A DNA stretch of 23,536 nucleotides from Obelidium mucronatum. Taxonomy: Eukaryota > Chytridiomycota > Chytridiomycetes > Chytridiales > Chytriomycetaceae. This document shows positions 9,186 to 18,095 of the stretch, in pieces (within the stretch, counting starts at the first letter, position 1; every line of letters begins with the position of its first letter). A program made the translations under genes and the position numbers. The notes below the pieces were generated by a model that saw nothing but the letters and a program-made list of their open reading frames with translations, ran no database searches and was not told the origin of the DNA. Location of the stretch: the NCBI GenBank assembly GCA_025765595.1, contig JAIVFH010000376.1, forward strand, positions 1 to 23,536, in the 5' to 3' direction.

Positions 9186-10472
9186 ATGGATGCTTCCAAC
9201 GACCAAAAACTACCAAGTTTCCGCGCATTCGTGGCAACAATTGTCAGTCAAAATAATAACCCAACTTCTCCAACAAGTCCTCCTGCGATGCAGTCCTTGG
9301 AAACAACAACTTCTGCTACATCTAGTAGCAACCAGTAGATCTCAAGAAAATGACCGCACCGATAACAATGAAACCCACACAATCACATCTGAAATGATGC
9401 GAGAAATGAATGAAGCAACGGTTCAAAACAATGTTGGTGAAGGACAAGCACTGTTATCTATCCGAACAGTGACGCCAAGTACAACACTATCTGCTGGAAC
9501 CACACCTCCATTTGAAGGAATGCTGAGCATGAATGGATTGTTGTTTAACGGAATGGATGGAATTGGTGGGTTTCAGCAAGTAGGGTGGTGGTGCGGGTGA
9601 GGGGTTGTTATCTGTTGTGGGAGAGATAACGGGAGGAATCGCGACGGGGCAGCAACAGCAGCAAGAACATCATCAACATCATCATCATCATCAAGCAATG
9701 CATGGATTATATAATACGTATGGGATGTTGGGTAATTTAAACAATGGGTCGTTTCAGTTTCAAGGGGATCATGGGGATGGTGGCGAAGGCTGAACTACTC
9801 CAACAACAAGAACAAGACCTACAACAACAGCAGGCGTTACAACATCAACAACACAATTTGCAGCAGCATCAGCTACTTCCTCATCGAACCTATGCATGCA
9901 CGCATCCCGGATGTGGGAAACAGTTTGCCTATCTAAGTATCTTGAAAGTTCATACGAGAGTCCATACAGGCGATCGCCCGCATAAGGTTTTTTAACTTTT
10001 TTTTTTTGTAGTTTCTCATTGCTCTGTTGTTCTATTCTGATCATGTGTGTTAAATAAGTGCCATTTATGCGAAAACTCGTACACCACCAGTTCAAGACTC
10101 AAAATACATATCCGCAGCCACACAAACGAAAGCCCATACATGTGTGAATTCGCGGGATGTGGAAAAAAGTTCAAGAGTAACAGTAACTTGGCGCAACACT
10201 CGCGAGTACACATGACGAAGCAAGAACGAGAAGAATATGAAGCGAGGAATAAGCGGACGGTTGCGTGTAAAGTTTGTGGGAACTTGTACAAAACCGTGAA
10301 AAGTATGGACCAGCATTATTGGAGGGAGCATGTTGGGAAAGGAGGGGAGGCGGGTGCTGGTGGATCGTCTTCTTCCAGTAGTGGGGTACAGAAGGCTCGT
10401 AAAATGGGTCATATTAGCGCTAGACAAGACGAAGAGGAGGAAGACGAATATGAATCAGAGACAGAGGATTGA
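9186..10472 (+). CDS. C2H2 zinc-finger protein with four fingers, probable transcription factor
   Basis: Proposed exons: 9186-9292, 9339-9579, 9653-9717, 9758-9986 and 10059-10472 (351 aa in frame). The last intron (9987-10058) is firm, because it joins RPHK to CHLCENSY across a finger boundary. The first three (46, 73 and 40 nt) are needed because the reading frame changes three times in the low-complexity N-terminal half; their borders have alternatives. Four fingers follow: YACTHPGCGKQF...H-x3-H; CHLCENSY...HIRSH; CEFAGCGKKF...HSRVH; and VACKVCGNLY...HYWREH. The first three have TGD/TNE-type linkers. The N-terminal half is rich in Ser/Thr/Asn with CAG/CAT-encoded Gln and His runs (about 9650-9700), and the end is acidic (EEEEDEYESETED). 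AATAAA occurs at about 10487. Nuclear DNA binding is the likely role; target unknown. Confidence 0.75.
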
Positions 10473-10512
10473 AAGAAAAACTCGCAATAAATTTTGTATA
10501 AAGTCCACATAG

Positions 10513-12045
10513 ATGCCGCCCAATCCTCCAACGTCTCCAACGAAAGCGCTGCGGCATCGAGCCCATACGGCCACAAATAGCAGAAATCGGAGGGGATCTT
10601 TAGGCGGATTTCTGGAAAGAATCAAGGAACTCTTTCAGCCAAACACAACCACTATAAACCAAAGACAACCCCAGCAGAGACACCAAGTGACTACCCAACA
10701 AGCGCCCAATCCACCTCAAGTCGAAGCATCAGCCGCCGATGATGCCGACAGGTGCGAGTGTATGTGCCCTCAGTACAAGTAGAAACTCACACCAAAAAAG
10801 CACAGACAATCATCACTGTTTTCCAGATCCGAAACTGTTTCTTACTCCAGCGACTATTCCGACAGCGAAAGCCACAGTCTCTCTTCGTCTTCGCGATCGC
10901 AAAACCCAAAAGGAAAAAGAGGATCATCATCACAGCGGCAGCAGCGGCGGCATCGAAGACACGTTTCCTCAAACACGGCAATCCGCTCACACCACTCAAA
11001 CTCGGTTTACTCACACGATCCAGATCCAGATCTCCTGTCTCCACTCTCGCACCCTGGACTCAACAACAATGGCAGCAACAACAACAACAGCAACCACAAC
11101 ACGAATCATCGCCAAGTTCAGTTCACGCCACTTCCCATTCAGACTTCATCCACTCTTTTAAGCAGTAACCACAATAACCACGCCGCGGTGGGATCTTCTT
11201 CAGCCTCCATCCACAGCAACTATTCAATCGTCTTGAATAATGATCCGTATTACAGCATCAGATCGAATAACGGTACCCTGCTTTCATCAAACAATAGACC
11301 ACCATCCATAACATCTACAACGAATACATCTTTGCGGCATTATGGAGGCGTTTCTGGCGCGGGAGGCGGCAATGGACCACCCAGTGGAATTGTTGGTGGT
11401 GGGGGCGGCGGAGGCGGAGGGGCTAGAAGCATAAGTCTATACGCCAACTCAATCTATACCAGCAACAATCAAATCACCAGTGGTGGCGGCGGTGGGGGCG
11501 GCGGCGGTGGCGGTACATCCAATCAAATTGGATCCTCGTCACTACATCAACAACACGTGTTTTCTGGGAATGAAAGCGCCTTCAGTGTAGCCACAGACGG
11601 GGTGGAAAGTACGAATGGCGTCATTGGTGGTGGAGGAGGTCCGTTGTTGAATCCTCCGACAGTTTTGCCTGGGAATGCGAGTACGTTCAGTAACGGAACG
11701 GATAGAGATACATTAATGAGACTAGATGCACGGGATCGAGATCGGGACTCTTTTATGCGGTTTAGTGGTGGCGGCGGTGGCGGCGGCGGGGCCCATGCAA
11801 TCACTGCTGGCGGTGGTGGTGGTGCCACTACGGCGTCTCAGTTTGACAATGCTTCTATTCGGGGGATCCCTCCTGCCACCATTATTGAACGCGCAGAGTT
11901 TGAACGTGAGCGCGACCGTAGAAGTGGGGGAAATGGTGATGTTTTCAGCGTTGTTAGTGTCAAGACTGCGTTGAGTTTCGGGGAGCGAAGTGGAGTCACG
12001 GGGACCCTTGATTCAAGAAGTATTTGGAGTGTTGGCTCTGGTTGA
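10513..12045 (+). CDS. Ser/Asn/Gly-rich low-complexity protein of unknown function
   Basis: Two exons, 10513-10751 and 10806-12045, give 492 aa. An in-frame TAG at 10780-10782 would stop the frame. A 54-nt intron (CAG|GTGCGAG...AGCACAG|) that removes it keeps phase, and the same frame then stays open for more than 400 codons. The N-terminal part has a short basic/amphipathic segment (GSLGGFLERIKELF). The middle is Ser- and Asn-rich; four Gly homopolymers encoded by GGTGGCGGC-type repeats lie near 11400, 11485, 11630 and 11770. The C-terminus, with ERAEFERERDRR and SRSIWSVGSG, is less repetitive. No membrane or enzymatic domain is visible. The ATG is only 40 nt after the zinc-finger stop, so its promoter must overlap the upstream gene. 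Alternative frames over 10739-11168 are shadows. Confidence 0.6.
11395..11830 (+). repeat. GGN-repeat tracts encoding poly-Gly
   Basis: Four clusters of GGT/GGC/GGG codons (near 11395-11420, 11482-11514, 11627-11640 and 11766-11822) encode uninterrupted Gly runs of about 5-11 residues. Such tracts are prone to length change and may differ between strains. Confidence 0.7.
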
Positions 12046-12490
12046 CTGACTTGAGTCCTTGGAAAAAATAGAATCTGTATTTTACTTTGTTTTTTTTTGT
12101 TGAAGAAGGGGGGGTTTTTTTTTGGCCGAATTTGAAGTCCACACAAATTGGACAGTCTCCGATTGTAAAATGATGGCAGATTTTGATATTATTGACAACC
12201 CTTGAATTAGGCCCCGATTCGAACAGATCTAAACATTTGACTACAACACACTTCACCCCCGCATAGCAGAGCGTTTGACTTGGTCTGCCAATACTTTCGA
12301 TTCAAAACTGAACCTTTGTGAAAAAGGAGTCTTGCAGAGACTGCACAAGAGAATATGCAATACCGGGTCCAATATGAAAAATTTGAACGCTATGGTCCTT
12401 GCACTCTCCAGAAATTATTCAAGTTGTGGAGACATTAACAATTGCTTAATTTTTTGGACGTAACAGGTTAGCATCTCTGTTTTTCTTTCT

Positions 12491-13133
12491 ATTTGAGACC
12501 TAATGATGAACAAATTTCTGTCTTCAGTTCCCGTAAGCTTGCCACTTGTTGTATTTTCTATTGACATAACAGTGTTTGGAGAACACGCGTTGGTTTTTTC
12601 CAATTACTACCGGATGAGTTTGGTTTAGAAACAGGGTTATCATATACAGGCTGGGGAAGAGAAGAGGCCATGTGCTTGTCCATGGTAATGGTGTCGCTTT
12701 GAGACCTGATGATGAACGGATTTCTGTCGTCATTTCCCACAGCACTAAGCTCAGACAGACGGCAGCCAGGACGCAGAGCCGCGTCTCTTTCATTGAGCTT
12801 GCTAAAACAATCTTCTGCGACTCTAGATGCAGTGGCAGCTCTGCGGGTGAGACTTGTGGTGAGGCCAACAGGTGAGAGTGCCGGAAAGAAAGCACTGATC
12901 ACATCAGTGACAAAGAACAGCACCGGTACCCACTCGCCTGAAGCGGTTATGAGCTGATGTGTGCTTATTCCGACTGGCTGGTTCTTCAAATACTGGACAA
13001 AGAGGATTGTCTTGTTTTGTTGGTTCGAAACCTTCGAAAGTGCAGCACGCTCGCCACTCGCGGTATCTTCTATGGACAGAAAGGTGTTTGGGGGGTTAAT
13101 AGATTTTGTCGAGAGTGTCACCCACACACTCAC
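12491..13133 (-). pseudogene. Degenerate minus-strand coding remnant with an internal partial duplication
   Basis: A minus frame at 13133-12558 translates to 191 residues with one hydrophobic segment (EWVPVLFFVTDVISAFFPAL) followed by a Ser/Arg-rich, soluble-looking tail. Two blocks recur at lower coordinates: NTFLSIEDTASGE (about 13090-13050) as NTVMSIENTTSGK (about 12580-12540), and DDRNPFIIRSQ (12735-12700) as EDRNLFIIRSQ (12530-12490). The second copy has lost about 300 bp between the blocks. The substitutions keep the protein similar, which argues that it was once coding. I see no start, no family hallmark and no continuation upstream, so I call it a fragment of an unknown membrane protein. 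Confidence 0.35.
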
Positions 13134-13315
13134 GGTTGTTGTTTGACTTGACGATGACTCGCAGACAGCGTCTGCTTGACGGCGCGGATCGCATGGGCGC
13201 CGTCAGTCAGCGGATCGGCGCGCGGTGTGCCAAGTTGATGCTGCTTTCGTGCTGGATGAAGAAGAGAAGGTTAGCCATTTCACACGAAAAATATTATTTT
13301 TGTTTGTTTACCATG

Positions 13316-13459
13316 TAGGCTCAGTGTCAGCCTTCCTCTTTTTGGCTCGGAGAAAAAATAAATATTTCGAGCTTGCGAGAAAGGCTGATGTAAAATATTA
13401 GGCTCGGTGTCGGCCTTCCTCTTTCCGAGCCAAAAAGAGGAAGGCTGACACTGAGCCTA
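13316..13459. mobile_element. Foldback / MITE-like element with perfect 35-bp inverted repeats
   Basis: TAGGCTCAGTGTCAGCCTTC at the start of the left arm (13316-13350) is matched exactly by its reverse complement in the right arm (13425-13459) over all 35 bp, with a 74-nt loop. A third, direct copy of the first 26 bp (two mismatches) sits in the loop at 13399-13424, immediately before the right arm. The arm ends read TAGGCTC...GAGCCTA, so a TA target duplication of the Tc1/mariner kind is possible. Perfect arms imply recent insertion or gene conversion. It has no coding capacity. Confidence 0.6.
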
Positions 13460-13860
13460 GTTGACAAAATGGCGCTTCAGTTCCATAAAACGCGTGTTCC
13501 ATTTGGACAACGGCAGTCGGCAGTAGGTGCGGATGCAGATGTAGTTGACAACATAAGGTGCTGATGTTAATACTGATGTTCGTTGAGCATTCAACCACGG
13601 AGAGAACAAGCCATTTCTGCAGGAACTTTGAACGAGGATGCTTCAAAAGATATCTCTGAGTCGCCGGAATCTCTCCACATTGGATTCTACAGATGACTGT
13701 CTCTGGAATCCAAAGGAATTAGAGTAAATCTAGTATCTGACGTTGAGCAGCAACGCAAAAACTCGTTACATGAATAGGAACGCAGACTCTCTATGGATGG
13801 CCCCACGCTTCCAAGCCTAACTATCTCATTAATTGAAAAGGTCCCGCTTTTTGACAGTGT

Positions 13861-13932
13861 ACAAAAAAAATGTCTTCGAGTCGGCGGGAGTCGGCAGAGC
13901 CGACTCGTACTAACCACTAAGCCAATCAAAGA
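13861..13932 (-). ncRNA. tRNA-like unit with A-box and oligo-T end (candidate pol III transcript or tRNA relic)
   Basis: Read on the minus strand, TCTTTGA (13932-13926) can pair over 7 bp with TCGAAGA (13879-13873), like an acceptor stem. The next bases, TTGGCTTAGTGGTTAGTACG, match a tRNA A box and D-loop well. A strong hairpin (AGTCGGC/GCCGACT) stands where the anticodon arm would be. An eight-T run follows (13869-13862), as in pol III terminators. A proper D-stem and B box are missing, so this is not a normal tRNA. Confidence 0.3.
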
Positions 13933-14107
13933 AGTCAAGATTTTCATTTCACATCAATTGTTTAAAATGCGTTGTCGTAAAACCAAATGGCACTTCAGTT
14001 CCAGAGGATGGGGCTGTTTGATGGGGTTGCTTGTGCGTAAATGTTCATGTGTTCTCCCCCACATTATAATCTATGTATACATGGAATAATAATTATCACT
14101 AATTCTT

Positions 14108-15224
14108 TTATTTTTTAACTGTAAACTTAGCAAATCTGGGAGGAGCTCCATCTTTAGCTTGTGTCATTGTGATAGAAGCTGTAACACATGACCAATGATA
14201 TAGAACAACCAGTTTAGTAATAACCACTCGCGAAATAAACAACAAAACCTGGTCTCCTTTTGATGCGATCCCCAAAAATCTGTCCTCTGCGGAAGTCAAC
14301 CACAGTTTGGGCAACTGGCTTCTGCTTGATTATTGTTGAATCTATTGGAACAACAGTGAACCCGCTAATGCATTTCACCACCACAAAAAAGGAGTTGTTG
14401 TTTGAGGATTTTCGAATACACAACGACAAGAACTGCAAACCTGATCCTACGAGTCTTCACAGTAGTCTTTTTCTTAACGGGTTCATGGTCAAACTCTGAT
14501 GATTCAAGGACCATATGGTTCCGCTTCTTTGACAGTTCTTTTGTCGATTCCGCCTTTTTTATCCTGATACACAGCACGAAATAATTAGAGAGCTGTTAAT
14601 CCAAGTATACAAAAGCCATCCTTACTTTTCAATTCTTTCTGCTTCCTCGAAAATACTTAAGTCAATGGCTTGTTTGGCACTTTTTGCAGCAACCAACTTC
14701 TCCTGCTTTTCCAGATTTACTTTTCGGCCCTTTGATTGTCTTTCCGCTTGGGCAGCCTTTTCTGCAAGTTTCTTGCTGTTGTGTTCCACGTCAGTCTGAG
14801 AAGGGATGTCTTGAATTGCTAATGTCACCTCTTTGATTCAGCCTGCGCAGTCTTCAGCTTCTCGATCGCAGTCTTTTTAAGATCCATAATTGAAACGGCT
14901 TCTGGTGCATCATCGTCATCATCTTCATCGTCATTGCCATCATCGTTATCAGCAGGGTCCTCTTCCTTTTGCTTCGTGGCTTCAGGTTTCGGAGTAACGG
15001 GCAAAGCTGTTTCATCCTCGGAATCATCGTTTCCAAAAACCACTTTCTTCCCAAGAGCAGCGGGGGCTGCTTGTTTCTTTTCTTTCCTGGCAGAGGCTGG
15101 GCAGTGGGGAGTTTTAACACACACAATCATATTGAGCAAGCCGGATCAAAGTGTAAGAGAATCTAGAACCTGGACTTGAAATTGGTTTGGTCACTGCTGT
15201 CTTGGGGGTTGCTTTCCGAACCAT
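14108..15224 (-). CDS. U3 snoRNA-associated protein, UTP16/Bud21-like
   Basis: Six exons: 15224-15170, 15096-14829, 14775-14626, 14563-14441, 14364-14249 and 14178-14108; introns 73, 53, 62, 76 and 70 nt; 260 aa in frame to TAA. The N-terminal half is basic then acidic (SEDETALP... and NDDEDDDDDAPEAVS); the DDDAPEAVS block followed by a Lys/Glu-rich helix resembles the U3 snoRNA-associated family (UTP16/Bud21, PF08297). The end has TRRISGFTVVPID, VVDFRRGQIFGDRIKRR and a basic tail, matching the C-terminal block of that family as I recall it. Members belong to the small-subunit processome and act in the nucleolus in 18S rRNA maturation. The start ATG (15224) is the first after a T-rich leader. 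It shares a 97-bp spacer with the divergent IQUB gene. The donor at 14440 (ATCAG|GTTTGC) is chosen because it gives the most conserved junction; another is possible at 14419. Confidence 0.62.
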
Positions 15225-15321
15225 CTTTCTTTCTTTTTTTTTTTGTGGATTTGATCTTTATTATTTATCGTTTTTCACTTTATACTTATTCCATTAAACA
15301 AATACTGGAAATCTGTCAAAA
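15225..15321. promoter_or_regulatory. 97-bp bidirectional promoter region (UTP16-like / IQUB)
   Basis: The two ATGs, on opposite strands, are 97 bp apart. The spacer is AT-rich, with a T11-type run near the UTP16 side and TTATACTTA-like sequence (about 15279) near the IQUB side. Both 5' leaders must be very short or overlap. Confidence 0.5.
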
Positions 15322-18035
15322 ATGGACGACGATAATGACAAAGAATTGACTGAGGAAGCAGCTATCGCTCAGGAAGGAGAAGTTGGAGTTGCTCAAGATT
15401 TGCTTGCAGAAGAAGTGATCAACGCGTCGGTTGAAGATCAAGTCGTGATTCCAGCTAGTCAAACTGTTCAAGAAGGTCAAGAGCACAAGGAAAAAGAACT
15501 ACAGCTAGAACTAGAACACGAACCGGAACAAGAGCAGGATCATCAGTCGCAGAATATGCCAGACGGCACTGATACAACCACTGCAGCACCACCCGTTGAA
15601 CAATCAAATCAACAATCGAGTCATGATGCTACTTCAAACGCAGCAGTTGAAGCAGTTGAAGTATCGAATACTTTACAGGAATCAGTAGCCTCTAGCGATG
15701 ACCACAATGGAACTTTGACTGCGCTGGCAGAATCCATTATTCAACAACAAACCATCAACAATACCTTTGTCAATCATAGTACGTAATTTAAAACTCTCAA
15801 TTGTTTTGTGTGTTTGTGGGGTCTTTACTGAGTCATGAGTCAAACAAAAAGCAGTTGCCCCTCCTCAAGGAGACTTCCCAGATATCTCTACATGGGTTCG
15901 GAAACGATACATGGGCGGCTTCCGAAGTAAAAAAGACGGGAAAGTATTTTTCAATGCCTTTTCACAGACTCCTACTGCCCAAGAAATCAAAGATTCGGTA
16001 TTGTCGGCTTTTTTTTCTTGCGAATCACACAATATGCTTTCTAAACCGCCATTCGTAAGACGGCAAATCCAAAGTTCCATAGAGACACCCAAACAAAGTT
16101 CGTGAGAAATAGATTAAGTCAGCCAAAACATGAAGCTTTCACTCAAATGGTGTGTTTTTTTTTTTTGAAAGGACCTCTTTTTTTGTCTTAAACAACCCTT
16201 TTCTTTGACAGGAAAAATCAGGCTGTCACATTTCTCAAGTATACGATTACGCAATCCGTCCGAATCCATATTTTAGTGCCGATGATCATGAGAAGCTGAT
16301 AAACCGCAAGGTTTTTTTCGTCCTTGTTCTTTGCGCGATTTTTTAAAACACACAAAAAATATATTTGAAAGGCAACAGTTATCCAATGCTTCATCCGCAA
16401 ATGCTTTGCGATCCGTCTCGTTCGAAAACTGCGTCACGAAAGAGATGCTCGTTTGAAAGCCATGGCAGCGAAAGAAAAGCGCCGAAAGGCTCTTGAAGAT
16501 AAAAAACGGAAAAAAGAAATCGAAAGCCGTTTGCATCCAAAAACAACCAAGGACTTTGAGATTCTGTATAATGGATTGGAACGTGAGTATAATAAGTTTC
16601 ACCAAAATTATACTTACATTCGTGAAATCATAAATAGACTGGAGAATCCAGGAAACGGAAACAATCAACAATGCTGGATATTCAGAGCCAGCGAGATTGG
16701 CTGCTCTTGCCGATTTGATGGACCAGGAAGCCGCGTTGATTCAAAAGATTGATCGTTTGAAAATTGCTGCCAATGAAGAGAATCGCGAAAAGGGAATAGT
16801 AAAACTACTGGAAAATGTACTAAACTCCTTCATTCCCCTTTTGTTAAAATGGTACCAATTAATTTATTTAATTATCAACGTTAGATGTCATCCCCAAAGA
16901 AATGGCCTGTGCTGGACGGTCTGTCTGCTGTTTTGGTTGATACTCCAAACACAATCAGAGCGCGAGAGCTGAGAGACTTGTACCACGCTTTGAATGTAGC
17001 AATGTTGAGTGTAGATGAGCGTTTGCAGATTCTTCTACACGTCAAATACACAGTCAAGGTAAAATGAAAATCTCCTGCAAATTGATCGGATGAGTCACTG
17101 AAAATTATTACAAACAGGAATTTGATTGTATCTTGACACGAGAAATAGTCGAACTAATCAATCGGGAAGGAGACTTGGTTAGCAGAGGCCGCGATACAAA
17201 GAGTTTGGAAGGTAAAAAAAAAAGAATCTCAGCCGTACAATCAGTTCTTATCGCACAGCTTCACAGGCCTCAGAAAAAGAATCAGCAATTTATTTTTGCA
17301 GTTTGTTCAGACCCCAGAATTTAATCCCGAAGCTGCGGTCTATCAAAAGGTGTAGATACTTTCATGCCACATCCCATATTTCCTGAGCTAACAATCTCAA
17401 AAATAAACTACTAGTTCCCAGACGCTGGTCAATCATGGAAGCGTGATCAAGCCGTGTATTACTGTAGAGGATGTACAAAATACCTGCCATCAACAGAATT
17501 CTACCTCTCCACAACAATGAAACACCTTGGTCGTTGCAAACCATGCACAATCAAAGAAAACATTGCAACCCACCGGAAAGATGATTCCTGCTACGGCGAT
17601 CTCTTGCAGTCCATGAAAACGCAAGAAACTCAAAAGCGAAGCGAGATGAAAACGTTCCATGAAGACGCAAACTACAACGCCATTGCATTACTCCAAGAAT
17701 CTGATATGAGACACCTGATTGACGTGATTTGGAATCGTCAGAGTTGTATCAGTGCTGCCAAAAATATGGATGATTTAGTCATGACGCGTTGGGATCCGAA
17801 AATGGAAGTCTCGCCATGGAATTGCATTCTTTTAACGAAATCGGAAGCAGAGAAGCACGATAAGCAGTCTTCGCCGGTGGATTTGTATACGGATGACTTC
17901 ATCAGAAAGATTAAACAGAAGCATTTGGCGGCAAGGAGACACTTTAGCCAGCTTCCTGCAATGGAGAGATACTTGAAGCGTCATTATTTTGAAGATCATG
18001 AAGGACGCTTGATTATGCGGGCACCCGATCATTAA
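15322..18035 (+). CDS. IQUB: IQ motif protein, IQUB/FAP253 orthologue (radial-spoke protein)
   Basis: Ten exons: 15322-15778, 15855-15997, 16060-16149, 16212-16310, 16372-16582, 16638-16816, 16885-17058, 17118-17211, 17267-17349 and 17415-18035 (716 aa; introns 55-76 nt, all GT-AG and in phase). Family landmarks in order: YMGGFRSKKDG...FSQT, KFHRDTQT, NPYFSADD, an IQ motif (TVIQCFIRKCFAIRLVRKLR), a Lys/Glu-rich helix, LHPKTTKDFEILYNGLE, MSSPKKWPV...VDERLQILLHVKYTVK, EIVELINREGDL, GLRKRISNLFLQF, a CxxC pair (YYCRGCTKYLPSTEF...CKPC), DVIWNRQS, TRWDPKMEVSPWNCILLTKSEA and FIRKIKQKHLAARRHFSQ. The orthologue FAP253 in Chlamydomonas and IQUB in mammals lie at radial spoke RS1 in the axoneme, where the IQ motif may bind calmodulin. 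The N-terminal 152 residues are acidic and Gln-rich, and the ubiquitin-like domain of animal IQUB is not present. AATAAA at 18061. Confidence 0.93.
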
Positions 18036-18060
18036 TTAAGTACATAGCCGATAAAGAAGT

Positions 18061-18066
18061 AATAAA
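18061..18066 (+). terminator. Poly(A) signal of IQUB
   Basis: AATAAA 26 nt after the stop codon and only 30 nt before the next gene's ATG. Confidence 0.5.
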
Positions 18067-18095
18067 GAAGACTGATTCGAAATCTTGACATTCAA

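Larger units (their letters stand above)
12046..14107. other. Gene-poor 2-kb region with relics, duplications and inverted repeats
   Basis: No intact gene is supported here. Contents in order: homopolymer T and G runs (12060-12125); tRNA-like fragments (about 12210-12310); a partly duplicated minus-strand coding remnant (12420-13133); a short GC-rich stretch (13150-13260); a 35-bp perfect inverted repeat (13316-13459); a 19-bp motif present twice (13467 and 13985); and a tRNA-like unit with a T-run (13861-13932). The mix suggests an accumulation site for pol III relics and small elements between two conserved genes. Confidence 0.6.

Noticed and set aside
9325..9800. Programmed +1 frameshifting at repeated GTAG-containing sites in the zinc-finger gene
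   Set aside because: Ordinary short introns explain each frame change, and one of the three sites has no such motif.
10780..10782. In-frame TAG in the Ser/Gly-rich gene, at first taken with the GT61 TAG as a sign of stop-codon reassignment
   Set aside because: A 54-nt GT-AG intron (10752-10805) removes it in phase. TAG also ends several genes here (GT61, Cys-rich protein, MOCS2B), so it is a normal stop.
10739..11168. Two further 138-140-codon plus frames in the Ser/Gly-rich gene
   Set aside because: They overlap the chosen frame, are created by repeat codons and end before the conserved-looking C-terminus.
12957..13151. Plus frames opposite the decayed minus-strand remnant
   Set aside because: Short, overlapping each other in two frames, and the duplication pattern conserves the minus-strand protein instead.
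13106..13318. Plus frame MTRRQRLLDG... of 70 codons near the foldback
   Set aside because: No homology, GC-rich local composition only, runs into the inverted repeat; not supported as a gene.
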